From Arthrobacter sp. SLBN-112 (GTDB lineage: Bacteria > Actinomycetota > Actinomycetes > Actinomycetales > Micrococcaceae), in NCBI RefSeq assembly GCF_030944625.1, contig NZ_JAUSXY010000001.1, forward strand, positions 1,674,001 to 1,738,000: a stretch of 64,000 bases of DNA, given 5' to 3'. The translations under genes and the position numbers were made by a program. The notes beneath the pieces are model-generated. The model worked only from the letters and a program-made list of their open reading frames with translations, searched no databases and had not been told where the DNA came from. The stretch's first letter is position 1; every line of letters starts with the position of its first letter. Positions 1-8,912 of the stretch are shown piece by piece.

Positions 1-1137
1 TACGCCACCGCCGTGACCAATCCCTCGCTGCTGACCATCGCTGACGCCACCGGCCGGGCGGACCTCCTGGACCACGTCCGGGAGAACCTCGCCGCCTTCC
101 TGCCATGGTTCAACGCCGACGGCACCGTGGAATCCGTATTCTCCCGCCGGCAGGACCAGTGGATGCAATTCGGCGCCGCCCCGTTCCTCCACCTGTACCG
201 CCGGCTGGCGGCCCAGGCCGGACGGGCCGATTTCGCCGCCGCGGCCACCTGGCTGGCCCGGCTGCCCCTGCACGAACCCGCGAAGCTGCTTGCCCTCACC
301 CGGCTGGACCCGTGGCTGTCAGCGGCCCTGCCGGCCGAACCGCCGTCGGACGCCGGCCTCCCGGCGCCCCTCGCTCCCGCCGAGGCGGCCCTCGGGAACT
401 GCGGCGCCTACCGGTTCCGCGCCGCAGGGTCCGTGGCTACCGTGTTCGGCGGCTGCGACCCCCTGGTCCCGGGGGTAGGCTCCGGGCTGGCCACCAACCC
501 CACCCTCCTCCGTTTCGGGCATGGCGCGGCAGTGCTGTCTGATCTGCGGCTGTCCAGGAGCTTCTTCGACCTTGGCCCCTTCCGGAGCGAGAACACGGTC
601 CGGCAGGGCAGTGCGCTGGTGCTCTCCGAGCAGCTGGAGGCCAACTTCTACCAGCCCCTGCCGCCGGCCAAGCAGCGCCCGGACGGCATATACGCCCTGG
701 AGCATGAAGGCAGGTTCAGCGCCGGCATGGAATTCAGTGCCCGCGCCGCCGACGTCCACCGGCTCGGCACGGAGATCAGGGTCCAGGCCACGGGCGGGCA
801 CGTCGGCCTGGACATTGGGTTCGAGGGCACCTGCACAGCTTTCGCGCTCGAGCTGACCTTTCAGCCCGGCGGAGTGCTCGACGGCGTGGAGCCGGCAGGT
901 GCGCCCGGAACCTACCAGCTGGTGTCCGGTACGGGCACGTACCGGGTGGGCGCGGACGTGATTGAGTTCGGCCCCGGGCTGCCCGCAGACCCGGACAGCC
1001 CTGCGGCCTACAACCCCGGCGAAAGCTACCGCTACCTGGGCGGAACCAATGCGGCCGCCGGCACCAAGGTCTACATCACGGGCCGGACGCGTGGCCGCCA
1101 ACAGTTCACCCTCCGGGGGTACACGCAGCCGGACTGA
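1..1137 (+). CDS. Uncharacterised protein, 5'-truncated by the window edge
   Basis: The reading frame is open from base 1 and ends with TGA at 1135-1137, so the visible 378 codons are probably the C-terminal part of a longer protein; the GTG at 13 has no convincing ribosome binding site. The first 110 residues look alpha-helical (repeated Leu/Ala helices around FLHLYRRLAAQ). The rest is rich in beta-strand-like segments with many Gly, Phe and Tyr. A helical toroid followed by a beta-sandwich is the layout of heparinase-type polysaccharide lyases, but I recognise no catalytic motif, so that link is only a guess. It converges on the CPBP protease gene. Confidence 0.6.
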   Translation, partial: YATAVTNPSLLTIADATGRADLLDHVRENLAAFLPWFNADGTVESVFSRRQDQWMQFGAAPFLHLYRRLAAQAGRADFAAAATWLARLPLHEPAKLLALTRLDPWLSAALPAEPPSDAGLPAPLAPAEAALGNCGAYRFRAAGSVATVFGGCDPLVPGVGSGLATNPTLLRFGHGAAVLSDLRLSRSFFDLGPFRSENTVRQGSALVLSEQLEANFYQPLPPAKQRPDGIYALEHEGRFSAGMEFSARAADVHRLGTEIRVQATGGHVGLDIGFEGTCTAFALELTFQPGGVLDGVEPAGAPGTYQLVSGTGTYRVGADVIEFGPGLPADPDSPAAYNPGESYRYLGGTNAAAGTKVYITGRTRGRQQFTLRGYTQPD

Positions 1138-1150
1138 GTACCGGCCCTGC

Positions 1151-1912
1151 CTACGCCTGGACGTGTTGCATCTGCTCGAAAAATTCCGGCGGGATGGCGT
1201 AGACCAGGACCACGGCCAGCAGGTTCTTGGCGGCGTGGACAAAGTAGGAGAACATGACGTTCTTCCCCGTCCATACGTAGACGAACACCAGCGTGGCGCC
1301 CATAGCGAGGTAGGGGAGCAGTGCCGTCAAGGTAATTGCCTCCTGCCCCACGATGTGCAGCGCCGCGAACAGCACCGCCGACAAGACGCAGCAGATCCAG
1401 ATGTTCACCCGCCCGGCCAGCTTGCCGATCAGCAGGTGGCGGAAGATGTATTCCTCCACGAACGGTCCCACCACCACCAGCAGCGGCACCATGAGCCATG
1501 GCGGCACCTGCTGCATCAGGGCCTGCAGGCCGGCCTGGTTGGCGGAGGTTTCCACCTGCCCGTTCACCGCCACCAGGATCGCGGTGAGGATCAGCATCGC
1601 GATCACGGCCGCGGGGACCATCAGCAGGGTGAACCAGGGGCGGGTGGCCAGGACCTTGAGGTCGCGGACCACCACTTTCCGGGCAGCCAGGAGCGCCACG
1701 ATTCCCACCGAGGCATAGAACAGCAGGTTCACCGCGTAGGAGGCGGCGGCCGGGGACGGCGCGACCTGCCGCAGGAACGGCGCCACCAGATCGCCGGCTG
1801 CCGCGAAGAATCCCGCGATGGCCACATAGAGGCACAGTGCCGCCAGGTCCAGGCGCGAAAAACGGTAGAGCTGCGGCTGCGGGGCGGGGGGTACGCGGTG
1901 GGCTGTGGCCAT
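1151..1912 (-). CDS. CPBP-family intramembrane metalloprotease
   Basis: A 253-residue protein with about six to eight hydrophobic segments. The CPBP (Abi/CAAX-protease-like) signature is visible: Glu153-Glu154 and Arg158 in EEYIFR, and His186 in a following membrane helix (FAALHIVG), with another His near residue 227 (YFVHAAKN). In this family the Glu and His residues form the intramembrane active site. Bacterial members process peptides or act in bacteriocin self-immunity; no bacteriocin gene lies nearby, so the substrate is unknown. It is transcribed away from the amino-acid permease, leaving a 206-bp divergent promoter region. Confidence 0.88.
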   Translation of the reverse strand: MATAHRVPPAPQPQLYRFSRLDLAALCLYVAIAGFFAAAGDLVAPFLRQVAPSPAAASYAVNLLFYASVGIVALLAARKVVVRDLKVLATRPWFTLLMVPAAVIAMLILTAILVAVNGQVETSANQAGLQALMQQVPPWLMVPLLVVVGPFVEEYIFRHLLIGKLAGRVNIWICCVLSAVLFAALHIVGQEAITLTALLPYLAMGATLVFVYVWTGKNVMFSYFVHAAKNLLAVVLVYAIPPEFFEQMQHVQA

Positions 1913-2020
1913 GACTTCAGCCTATCGCCGGGGGTGCCGTGTAGTGCGCGTCACGTACCACCCCGCCCGGTCTTGTAGGATGGACAGGCCGCGTGAAGCT
2001 TCGGCAGTTCGATGATTTAC

Positions 2021-2066
2021 GCTCACAATCGCTGGTTCCACGGCCGGAAGGTCGAATTTTGTGAGC
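2021..2066. promoter_or_regulatory. Inverted repeat upstream of the amino-acid permease
   Basis: GCTCACAA at 2021-2028 and its exact reverse complement TTGTGAGC at 2059-2066, 30 bp apart, lie between the divergent CPBP and permease genes. The arms could be a repressor site. No regulator gene is adjacent, so this is a positional inference only. Confidence 0.3.
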
Positions 2067-2118
2067 CCGATCATACGAATTCCGGATGCGGCCAACCCCC
2101 AACCCACAAGGAACAGTT

Positions 2119-3579
2119 GTGCCTCAAAGTACCCCCACAGACCTTAAGAACATCACGGCGGCAACCCCCGCCGTCGACCCCTCCCTCAGTGCCGAGGGCT
2201 ACAGCAAGACCCTGGGCCGGCGCCACGTCACCATGATCGCCATGGGCGGCGCCATCGGCGTGGGCCTCTTCATGGGGGCCGGCGGCCGCCTCGCCTCCAC
2301 CGGCCCGGCCCTGATCTTCTCCTACGCCATCGCCGGCGTCATCGCCTACCTGCTGATGCGGGCCCTGGGCGAACTCATCATGTACCGCCAGACCTCCGGC
2401 TCACTGGTGAGCTACTCGGGCGAGATGTTCGGCAAAAAGGGCGCATACATGTCCGGCTGGATGTACTTCATCAACTGGGGCATGACTGGCATCGCCGAAC
2501 TCATCGCGATCGGCCTGTACTTCCAGTTCTTCTTCCCCAACGTCCCGGTGGAAGCCTCGGCCATCGCGGCGCTGGCGCTCCTCGTGGCAGTGAACCTGCT
2601 CAGCGTGAAGGCGTTCGGTGAGTTTGAATTCTGGGCCTCCTGCCTCAAGGTGGGCGCCATCCTGATCTTCCTGGTGGTGGGAACGTTCATGGTGGTCACC
2701 AACGCCAAGGTGGGTGACGGGCACGCCTCCGTCAGCAACCTCTTCGCAGCGGACGGCGGCATGTTCCCCAAGGGCGCCCTGGTGATGGTCCTGGTCCTGA
2801 ACGCCGTGATCTTCGCCTACAACGGCATCGAGCTGGTCGGCGTCACTGCCGGCGAGATGCAAAAGCCGGAACGCGAAGTGCCCAAGGCGATCCGCGCCGT
2901 CGTGCTGCGCATCGTCGTGTTCTACGTAGGCTCCGTCCTGCTGCTGGCCATGCTGCTGCCATCGGACCAGTACAAGGCCGGCACCTCGCCGTTCGTTACC
3001 GTCTTCGGCCAGATGGGCCTGGGCTGGGTGGGTGATGTGATGAACATGATCGTCATCACCGCCGCCCTTTCCTCCTGCAACTCCGGCCTGTACTCGATCG
3101 GCCGCGTCTTCCGCACCATGGCCAACAACGGGCACGCTCCGCAGTGGCTCACGAAGATGTCCAGGCGGCACGTCCCGTATGCAGCGATCCTGGCCATCGC
3201 CGCGTTCTACCTGGTGGGCATCCTGCTGAACATCTGGCTGGGCGGCTCGCATGCGTTCGACCTCGCGCTGAACACCGCCTCGATCGGCGTGATCTTCTGC
3301 TGGGGATCGATCTTCGCCAGCCAGATCGTGCTGCGCCGCCGCAAGGGCATCACCTCCACCCTGCCCATGCCCGGTTCGCCGTGGACCAGTTGGGCCGGCC
3401 TGGTTGGCCTGCTTGCCATCACTGTGCTCATCGGCTTTGACACGATGACCAGCAAGGACGGCGAGGTGTTCTACCTGGGCCTCTGGACCTTGGGCACCAT
3501 CCCGTTCTTCGCGTTGGTCCTGTGGCTGGGCTGGCAGAAGGTCAAGGACAACCAGCCCAAGAGCGAGCTCTACAGCTGA
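2119..3579 (+). CDS. Amino-acid permease (APC superfamily, AAT family)
   Basis: A proton-coupled amino-acid importer in the cytoplasmic membrane. The protein opens with the AAT-family pattern GRRHVTMIAMGGAIG, followed by a glycine-rich first membrane helix (GVGLFMGAG) and about 12 membrane segments over 486 residues, normal for CycA/AnsP/GabP relatives. It most resembles the D-serine/D-alanine/glycine or asparagine permease group, but substrate cannot be told from sequence. I chose GTG 2119 over the upstream ATG at 2086 because AAGGA lies seven bases before it. An imperfect hairpin follows the stop codon. Confidence 0.9.
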   Translation: MPQSTPTDLKNITAATPAVDPSLSAEGYSKTLGRRHVTMIAMGGAIGVGLFMGAGGRLASTGPALIFSYAIAGVIAYLLMRALGELIMYRQTSGSLVSYSGEMFGKKGAYMSGWMYFINWGMTGIAELIAIGLYFQFFFPNVPVEASAIAALALLVAVNLLSVKAFGEFEFWASCLKVGAILIFLVVGTFMVVTNAKVGDGHASVSNLFAADGGMFPKGALVMVLVLNAVIFAYNGIELVGVTAGEMQKPEREVPKAIRAVVLRIVVFYVGSVLLLAMLLPSDQYKAGTSPFVTVFGQMGLGWVGDVMNMIVITAALSSCNSGLYSIGRVFRTMANNGHAPQWLTKMSRRHVPYAAILAIAAFYLVGILLNIWLGGSHAFDLALNTASIGVIFCWGSIFASQIVLRRRKGITSTLPMPGSPWTSWAGLVGLLAITVLIGFDTMTSKDGEVFYLGLWTLGTIPFFALVLWLGWQKVKDNQPKSELYS

Positions 3580-3604
3580 CGCCGGATCTTCCTGGAACAA
3601 CGTT

Positions 3605-3645
3605 CGACGGCGGGCCGTCCCCTTTGGTGGGGCGGTCCGCCGTCG
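3605..3645. terminator. Imperfect hairpin between permease and dienelactone hydrolase genes
   Basis: CGACGGCGG on the left pairs with CCGCCGTCG on the right, and GTCCCC with GGGGC nearer the TTTGGT loop, with one bulge. There is no long T run. It lies between convergent genes, so it may stop transcription from both sides. Confidence 0.5.
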
Positions 3646-3679
3646 GCGTATGCGCTGGACAGCCCTGCGGTGCCCGGGC

Positions 3680-4417
3680 TCAGTTTTTCAGGTAGCGGGC
3701 AAAGTGGTCTTCGATGCGCTGCCAGGCCTCAGGGGAGGACTCCGGGTCCGGGCCGACGCCCATGACCCGCATCAGGGGGCGCAGGAGTGCCGGACCCAGC
3801 TCTTCATCGTTGAGGAAAGCGTGGCCGGCGGTGGGGAACTCCTTGACGCTGTGATCGATGCCCAGCTGGTCAAGGGCCGAGTCGAGCCGGGCCGCGGCGC
3901 CCTTCAGGGACTTGTCCGCACCGCCGTAGTTGGCAACGATGGGGCAGGCGCCGCGCAGTGCATCCACCAGGTCCTCCTGCTGTTTACCCGGGAGCCGGCC
4001 GTAGTTGACCGAGGCGGCGTCGAACCCGTCCCGGGCCACCAGCAGGGCGAACGCGCCGCCCATGCAGAAGCCAATCACCCCGGTCCTGCCGTTGCCCAGT
4101 TCCGATGCCGCGAGCCACGTGCGTGCCGTGGCGATGTCAACGAACGGCCGGCCGGTGCGGGCCGCCATGGCGCGCATGGTTCCCACCAGGCATCGCCGCC
4201 GGCCGCCGTCGCTGAACAGGTCCAGTGCCAGGGTCAGGTACCCGGCCCGGGCCAGCCGGTCGGCATGCCGGCGGGTCTGGTCGTCAAGGCCGAACACTTC
4301 GTGGATCATGACGACGGCGGGAAACGGGCCCTGCCCTTGCGGCACGGCAAGGTATCCGCGCAGGGAGGTGGATCCGCCGGCGGCGGCGCTTTCGGTGCCC
4401 AGGTCTACGTAGGTCAT
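3680..4417 (-). CDS. Dienelactone hydrolase family protein
   Basis: A 245-residue alpha/beta hydrolase of the carboxymethylenebutenolidase family. The family marks are visible: HEVFGLDD near the N-terminus, the cysteine nucleophile elbow GFCMGG, an Asp in GGADKS and the final His in AGHAFLNDEE, giving a Cys-Asp-His triad. Classic members open dienelactones in the chlorocatechol pathway, but many are general esterases, and no chlorocatechol genes are nearby. The start is the ATG at 4417. The gene diverges from dinB with about 100 bp between them. Confidence 0.85.
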   Translation of the reverse strand: MTYVDLGTESAAAGGSTSLRGYLAVPQGQGPFPAVVMIHEVFGLDDQTRRHADRLARAGYLTLALDLFSDGGRRRCLVGTMRAMAARTGRPFVDIATARTWLAASELGNGRTGVIGFCMGGAFALLVARDGFDAASVNYGRLPGKQQEDLVDALRGACPIVANYGGADKSLKGAAARLDSALDQLGIDHSVKEFPTAGHAFLNDEELGPALLRPLMRVMGVGPDPESSPEAWQRIEDHFARYLKN

Positions 4418-4522
4418 GCCTAAGGCTAACGGCGCAGTGGGGGAGTCCTCCTGCCGTTTCCGGTCCTGGAGCGCGCGGCCAAAAGGTGGCCTGTGGCGGC
4501 GGCCCGGGGCAGACTTGGGCTT

Positions 4523-5593
4523 GTGAGCGAACCGTGGGTGCTGCATGTGGACCTGGACCAGTTCATCGCTGCCGTGGAAGTCCTCCGCCGGCCCGAGCTG
4601 GCGGGCAAACCGGTGATCGTGGGCGGCCGCGGCGACCCCACTGAACGCGCCGTGGTATCCACGGCGTCCTACGAAGCCAGGGCGTTTGGGGTGGGGTCCG
4701 GGATGCCGCTGCGCATCGCCGCGCGGAAAGTCCCGGACGCGGTCATCCTGCCTGTGGATCACGAGGCGTATCTCAGGGAATCGGAAAAGGTCATGGCAGT
4801 GCTGCGCTCGCAGCCGGGCGCCACCGTCCAGGTGCTGGGCTGGGACGAAGCGTTCGTGGGCATCGAGAGTGACGTCCCCGAAGACATCGCCCGGCAGTTG
4901 CAGCAGGCAGTCCTGGCCGAGACCCGGCTGCACTGCAGCATCGGCATAGGGGACACCCTGGTCCGGGCCAAGGTGGCCACCGGGTTCGGCAAGCCCGCGG
5001 GCATCTTCCGGCTCACGGACGGCAACTGGCTCCAGGTGATGGGGGACCGGCCCACGATCGACCTGTGGGGCGTGGGGACGAAGGTGTCGCGGCGCCTCGC
5101 CACTTTGGGCATTACGACGGTTTCCGAACTCGCAGCCGCCAACCCCGATGCCCTGGTTCCCGAGTTCGGTCCCAAGATGGGTCCGTGGTACGCCCAGCTG
5201 GGACGCGGTGATGGGTCGCGGGTGGTTGATGACACGCCCTGGGTGGCCCGGGGGCACAGCCGTGAAACCACTTTCCAGCGCGACCTGACGGCTGCCGCGG
5301 ACATCGACCACGCCATCAGGGAGTTGGCTGCGCACGTTTGGGACGATGTCGCGGCGGAGGGGCGGCCGGTGATCGGCCTGACCTTGAAGGTGCGCTACGC
5401 GCCGTTCACCACCACCACATACGGCCGGAAGATCCCCGAAACGTCCGCCCCTGCGGAAGTTCTGGCGCAGGCCTTGGAGCTTGCGGCGAAGATCGAGCCC
5501 GGCCGCCCCATCCGGCTGCTCGGGCTGCGGGCAGAAATGACCATGCCTGACGATTCGCGGCAGGGCCACACTCCCACCCGCAGTGGATGGTAA
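4523..5593 (+). CDS. dinB: DNA polymerase IV (Y-family translesion polymerase)
   Basis: A 356-residue error-prone polymerase that copies past damaged bases. The palm carries the metal-binding acids Asp10 (HVDLDQF) and Asp108-Glu109 (GWDEAF, the equivalent of the usual SxDE). The steric region STASYEARAFGVGSGMP and the helix-hairpin-helix segment around residues 175-200 (LWGVGTKVSRRLATLG) are also present, and the little-finger domain completes the C-terminus. The GTG at 4523 begins directly before the conserved fold; an upstream in-frame start at 4493 would add ten residues. No SOS box was recognised. Confidence 0.9.
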   Translation: MSEPWVLHVDLDQFIAAVEVLRRPELAGKPVIVGGRGDPTERAVVSTASYEARAFGVGSGMPLRIAARKVPDAVILPVDHEAYLRESEKVMAVLRSQPGATVQVLGWDEAFVGIESDVPEDIARQLQQAVLAETRLHCSIGIGDTLVRAKVATGFGKPAGIFRLTDGNWLQVMGDRPTIDLWGVGTKVSRRLATLGITTVSELAAANPDALVPEFGPKMGPWYAQLGRGDGSRVVDDTPWVARGHSRETTFQRDLTAAADIDHAIRELAAHVWDDVAAEGRPVIGLTLKVRYAPFTTTTYGRKIPETSAPAEVLAQALELAAKIEPGRPIRLLGLRAEMTMPDDSRQGHTPTRSGW

Positions 5594-5804
5594 CCCCCAT
5601 CGACTGCTGAGTATTTGTCCTTATGACGCCATAAACGACAAGTGGGCCCACGCCGGCAGGATTCCCTGGCCGAGCTTGCGAGGCCAGGGGGCCGGTGGGG
5701 AGCAATCGATTGTGAGTGGACAGCGGAACGGCGGCGGATCGATCCGATCCGCCGCCGTGGGGCTGGTGCAGCACGCCGTTCGCTCGGCTGCAGCAACCTG
5801 GGTA

Positions 5805-5981
5805 TTAGTCGCGCTTGAACTCGTCCTTGACGCTTTCGCCGACCTTCTTGGCATCTGCCTTGACCTGGTCCGCCTGGCCTTCAGCCTTCAGCCGGTCGTT
5901 GTCGGTGACGTTGCCCGCCGCTTCCTTGGCCTTGCCGCCAAGTTCTTCGGCTTCGTTGCTGATCTTGTCTCCGAGGCCCAT
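5805..5981 (-). CDS. CsbD-family stress protein
   Basis: A 58-residue, charged, Lys/Glu/Ala-rich protein with the CsbD pattern (MGLGDKISNEAEELGGKAKE, then a second amphipathic stretch with KAEGQADQVKADAKK). CsbD proteins are small general-stress proteins of unknown mechanism, often sigma-B-type regulated. The start at 5981 is supported by a strong AGGAGG eight bases upstream; the longer frame to 6014 lacks one. A stretch of about 210 bp separates it from dinB and holds no recognised gene. Confidence 0.88.
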   Translation of the reverse strand: MGLGDKISNEAEELGGKAKEAAGNVTDNDRLKAEGQADQVKADAKKVGESVKDEFKRD

Positions 5982-6086
5982 GGTGCTGGCCTCCTTTCGT
6001 TTCCGTCGATCCACCGCTTACTTTTTCACCATAAACACAGCTTGCTTACTAATTCAAGGGCCGGCCGGGGCGGATAGGCTCGGGGC

Positions 6087-6761
6087 ATGGACAAAACGCG
6101 CGGCAGGGGGCCGGCCGGTGTGGCAGCGCCCCGGATCTCCCCGGTAGAGCTCAATGACCTCGAGGACCGGCCGGACTCCGCCTTCCGGCGCGGCGACCGG
6201 CATGATGGCGCCCGGTTTACCCGCGCAGACGCGGACGGCCTTGACCTGGGCGGCTCCGTCTTTTCCGAGTGCCGCTTCGATGCCGTTTCCTTCAATGACG
6301 CGCAGCTCCGCGGCGCATCTTTCCGCGACTGCGTCCTGGCGGAGCTGTACGCGCCCGTTTTCCGAGGTGCCCGCAGCACCTGGCAGGACGTGGAGCTGCG
6401 GAATCCCCGCCTGGGCTCCGCGGAGCTCTACGAAACCGGCTGGCAGTCCGTGCGGATCGACGGCGGCAAAGTGGACTTCCTGAACCTGCGCGGCGCCAAG
6501 CTCACGGACGTGCTGATCAGCGGGTGCATCATCAACGAACTGGACCTTGGAGCCGCGGGAGCCGTCCGGGTGAAGCTGGAGGACTGCACCATTGGATCCC
6601 TGGACCTTGCCGGCGCCAAGCTGAAGGACTTTGACATACGCGGCACGGAGTTCCGCAAGGTCAGCGGCCTGGGAAGCCTCTCCGGCCTGGTCATAGACGA
6701 GTATCAGCTGGGCCTCCTGGCGCCACTGATTGCCGGGCACCTGGGTGTCACGGTCCTCTAG
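6087..6761 (+). CDS. Pentapeptide-repeat protein
   Basis: A 224-residue protein made of degenerate pentapeptide repeats with A(D/N)LxG-like spacing: GARFTRADADGLDLGGSVF, AQLRGASFRDC, RGAKLTD and AGAKLKDFDIRGTEF. Such repeats fold into a right-handed quadrilateral beta-helix. Some family members mimic DNA and protect gyrase from quinolones (Qnr/MfpA), but this one cannot be assigned that role from sequence. It ends just before the thiolase operon and is probably a separate transcription unit. Confidence 0.85.
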   Translation: MDKTRGRGPAGVAAPRISPVELNDLEDRPDSAFRRGDRHDGARFTRADADGLDLGGSVFSECRFDAVSFNDAQLRGASFRDCVLAELYAPVFRGARSTWQDVELRNPRLGSAELYETGWQSVRIDGGKVDFLNLRGAKLTDVLISGCIINELDLGAAGAVRVKLEDCTIGSLDLAGAKLKDFDIRGTEFRKVSGLGSLSGLVIDEYQLGLLAPLIAGHLGVTVL

Positions 6762-6794
6762 CCGGGTGCGGAGCAGAACCTTGCCGTGTACCAT

Positions 6795-6816
6795 TTACAG
6801 AACGAACGGTCGGTAA
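6795..6816. promoter_or_regulatory. Predicted PaaR (TetR) operator, thiolase operon
   Basis: A 22-bp imperfect palindrome whose left half reads TTACnGAnCG and right half CGnTCnGTAA around a 2-bp centre; every fixed position matches here. It lies 63 bp before the thiolase start. The same pattern occurs before paaZ, paaI and, with a degraded left arm, before the tetR gene. Confidence 0.75.
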
Positions 6817-6879
6817 GTGGACTAGTCTGCTCAGCCGGCCGCCGATGACAGTGCTGTTTATCGCGTGAAGGGTGTTTCC

Positions 6880-8106
6880 ATGGCTGCAACCGCAGGTCCG
6901 CAGGCTTTCCTTGTAGGCGGGGTCCGAACACCGGTGGGCCGGTATGGGGGTGCCCTGTCCGCCGTGCGGCCGGACGACCTCGCCGCCCTGGTGGTCCGCG
7001 AGGCCGTGGACCGCGCCGGCCTGGACCCGGAGGGCATCGACGAGGTGATCCTGGGCAACGCCAACGGCGCGGGGGAGGAGAATCGGAACGTGGCCCGCAT
7101 GGCCACCCTGCTGGCAGGCCTTCCGCTCCACATTCCAGGGATTACCGTCAACCGGCTGTGCGCCTCCGGACTGAGCGCCATCATCCAGGCCAGCCACATG
7201 ATCAAGGCCGGCGCCGCGGACATCGTCATCGCCGGCGGTGTGGAGTCCATGAGCCGGGCGCCCTGGGTGCAGGAAAAACCCACCAGCGCGTTCGCCAAAC
7301 CCGGCCAGATCTTCGACACCTCCATCGGGTGGCGATTCACCAACCCCCAGTTCCAGCATGGCGGCCTCTCCCGTGACGGGAAGATGACCTACTCCATGCC
7401 GGAAACGGCGGAGGAAGTGGCCCGCGTGGACGGCATCTCCCGCGAGGACGCCGACGCATTCGCCGTCCGCTCCCACCAGTTGGCCCTGGACGCCATCGCC
7501 GCCGGCCGCTTCAAGAATGAGATCGTCCCCGTCACGGTGAAGACGCGCAAGTCCGAGACCGTGGTGGACACGGACGAAGGCCCGCGCACAGGCACCAGCC
7601 TCGACGTTCTCGCTGGCCTGCGGCCGGTGACACACGGCGGATCCGTGGTCACCGCCGGAAACTCGTCCTCCCTCAACGACGGCGCCTCGGCCATCATCGT
7701 CGCCTCCGAAGCCGCGATAGAGCGCCTGGGCCTGACACCGCGTGCCCGCATCATCGACGGCGCCTCCGCCGGCTGTGAACCCGAGATCATGGGCATCGGC
7801 CCGGTCCCCGCCACCCAAAAGGTGCTCAAGCGCAGCGGCCTCAGCGTTGGTGACCTGTCCGCCGTCGAACTTAACGAAGCCTTTGCCACCCAGTCACTGG
7901 CCTCCATCCGGCGCCTGGGCCTGGATCCGGAAATCGTGAACCGCGACGGCGGCGCCATTGCGCTGGGCCACCCGCTGGGCTCCAGCGGGTCCCGGATCGC
8001 CATCACCCTACTGGGGCGGATGGAACGCGAGGACGCGAAGATCGGCCTCGCCACCATGTGCGTGGGAGTCGGACAGGGCACCGCGATGCTGTTGGAGAAG
8101 ATCTGA
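6880..8106 (+). CDS. paaJ: Thiolase, probable 3-oxoadipyl-CoA / 3-oxo-5,6-dehydrosuberyl-CoA thiolase
   Basis: A 408-residue thiolase with the full active site: nucleophile Cys94 (NRLCASG), His364 (GHPLGSSG) and Cys394 (CVGVGQG), plus the NEAF motif. It would cleave beta-keto acyl-CoA with CoA. Its phenylacetate role (removing acetyl-CoA from the opened ring and again from 3-oxoadipyl-CoA) is inferred from the upstream operator and co-transcription with a hydratase and a dehydrogenase. I chose ATG 6880, five bases after AAGGGTG, over GTG 6865. Its TGA overlaps the hydratase ATG. A generic acetyl-CoA acetyltransferase is the alternative. Confidence 0.85.
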   Translation: MAATAGPQAFLVGGVRTPVGRYGGALSAVRPDDLAALVVREAVDRAGLDPEGIDEVILGNANGAGEENRNVARMATLLAGLPLHIPGITVNRLCASGLSAIIQASHMIKAGAADIVIAGGVESMSRAPWVQEKPTSAFAKPGQIFDTSIGWRFTNPQFQHGGLSRDGKMTYSMPETAEEVARVDGISREDADAFAVRSHQLALDAIAAGRFKNEIVPVTVKTRKSETVVDTDEGPRTGTSLDVLAGLRPVTHGGSVVTAGNSSSLNDGASAIIVASEAAIERLGLTPRARIIDGASAGCEPEIMGIGPVPATQKVLKRSGLSVGDLSAVELNEAFATQSLASIRRLGLDPEIVNRDGGAIALGHPLGSSGSRIAITLLGRMEREDAKIGLATMCVGVGQGTAMLLEKI

Positions 8107-8909
8107 TGGCGGCCGCGGCGGACCTCTCCACCGAGGACTTTTCGGCCCTTCTGGTAGAGGAGCGGGAGGACCGGGTTGTGGTCCTGCTCAACCGGCCCGG
8201 GGTGAAGAACGCGATCGATCAACAGATGGTGGACGAACTCCACACCGTGTGCGCGGCGCTGGAGCAGAATCCCAGGGTCCTGATCATTGCCGGCGTGGAC
8301 GGGGTGTTCGCGTCCGGGGCCGATATTGCCCAGTTGCGCGAGCGGCGGCGGGACGATGCCCTGCAGGGGATCAATTCCACGATCTTTGTCCGGATCGCCA
8401 AGCTGCCCATGCCGGTCATCGCCGCGCTGGACGGCTACTGCCTGGGCGGCGGGGCGGAACTGGCTTACGCGGCGGATTTCCGGATCGGCACCCCCAACGT
8501 GCGCATCGGCAACCCCGAAACAGGGCTGGGCATCCTGGCCGCCGCCGGCGCCAGCTGGCGGCTCAGGGAACTCGTGGGTGAACCGCTGGCCAAGCAGATC
8601 CTCCTGGCCGGCCTGGTCCTCGGCGCTGACGAGGCGCGGGCAGCCAACCTTATTACTGAAATCCACGACCCCGCAGACCTGCTGGCCGCCGCCCACAGCC
8701 TTGCTGACAGGATCGGGCGCCAGGACCCGCTGGCGGTCCGTATCACCAAGTCCGTGTTCCACGCCCCCGCCGAAGCCCACCCGTTGATCGACCAGCTGGC
8801 CCAGGGCATCCTCTTCGAGTCCCAGGCCAAGTTCGACCGCATGCAGGCGTTCCTCGACCGCAGTGCCCGGAAGAAGTCCAACCCGGCCAACCCCGCAGAC
8901 GGAAAGTAG
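8106..8909 (+). CDS. Enoyl-CoA hydratase/isomerase, phenylacetate-type
   Basis: A 267-residue crotonase-fold protein. The oxyanion-hole segments SGADIAQL and GYCLGGGAELA are intact, and the acidic residue of NPETGLG sits where the hydratase glutamate is expected. It should hydrate or isomerise an unsaturated acyl-CoA. Position between the thiolase and 3-hydroxyacyl-CoA dehydrogenase makes it the PaaF-like step (2,3-dehydroadipyl-CoA hydratase), though a PaaG-like isomerase role cannot be excluded. The start overlaps the thiolase stop (ATGA), so translation is coupled. Confidence 0.82.
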   Translation: MAAAADLSTEDFSALLVEEREDRVVVLLNRPGVKNAIDQQMVDELHTVCAALEQNPRVLIIAGVDGVFASGADIAQLRERRRDDALQGINSTIFVRIAKLPMPVIAALDGYCLGGGAELAYAADFRIGTPNVRIGNPETGLGILAAAGASWRLRELVGEPLAKQILLAGLVLGADEARAANLITEIHDPADLLAAAHSLADRIGRQDPLAVRITKSVFHAPAEAHPLIDQLAQGILFESQAKFDRMQAFLDRSARKKSNPANPADGK

Positions 8910-8912
8910 ACC

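Noticed and set aside
2401..3600. A 399-codon minus-strand frame opposite the amino-acid permease
   Set aside because: Shadow of the permease; composition typical of an antisense frame (His, Gln, Asp, Val).
3680..5569. A 629-codon minus-strand protein covering dinB and the dienelactone hydrolase
   Set aside because: The upstream half is antisense to dinB and has no motif; the real hydrolase starts at 4417.
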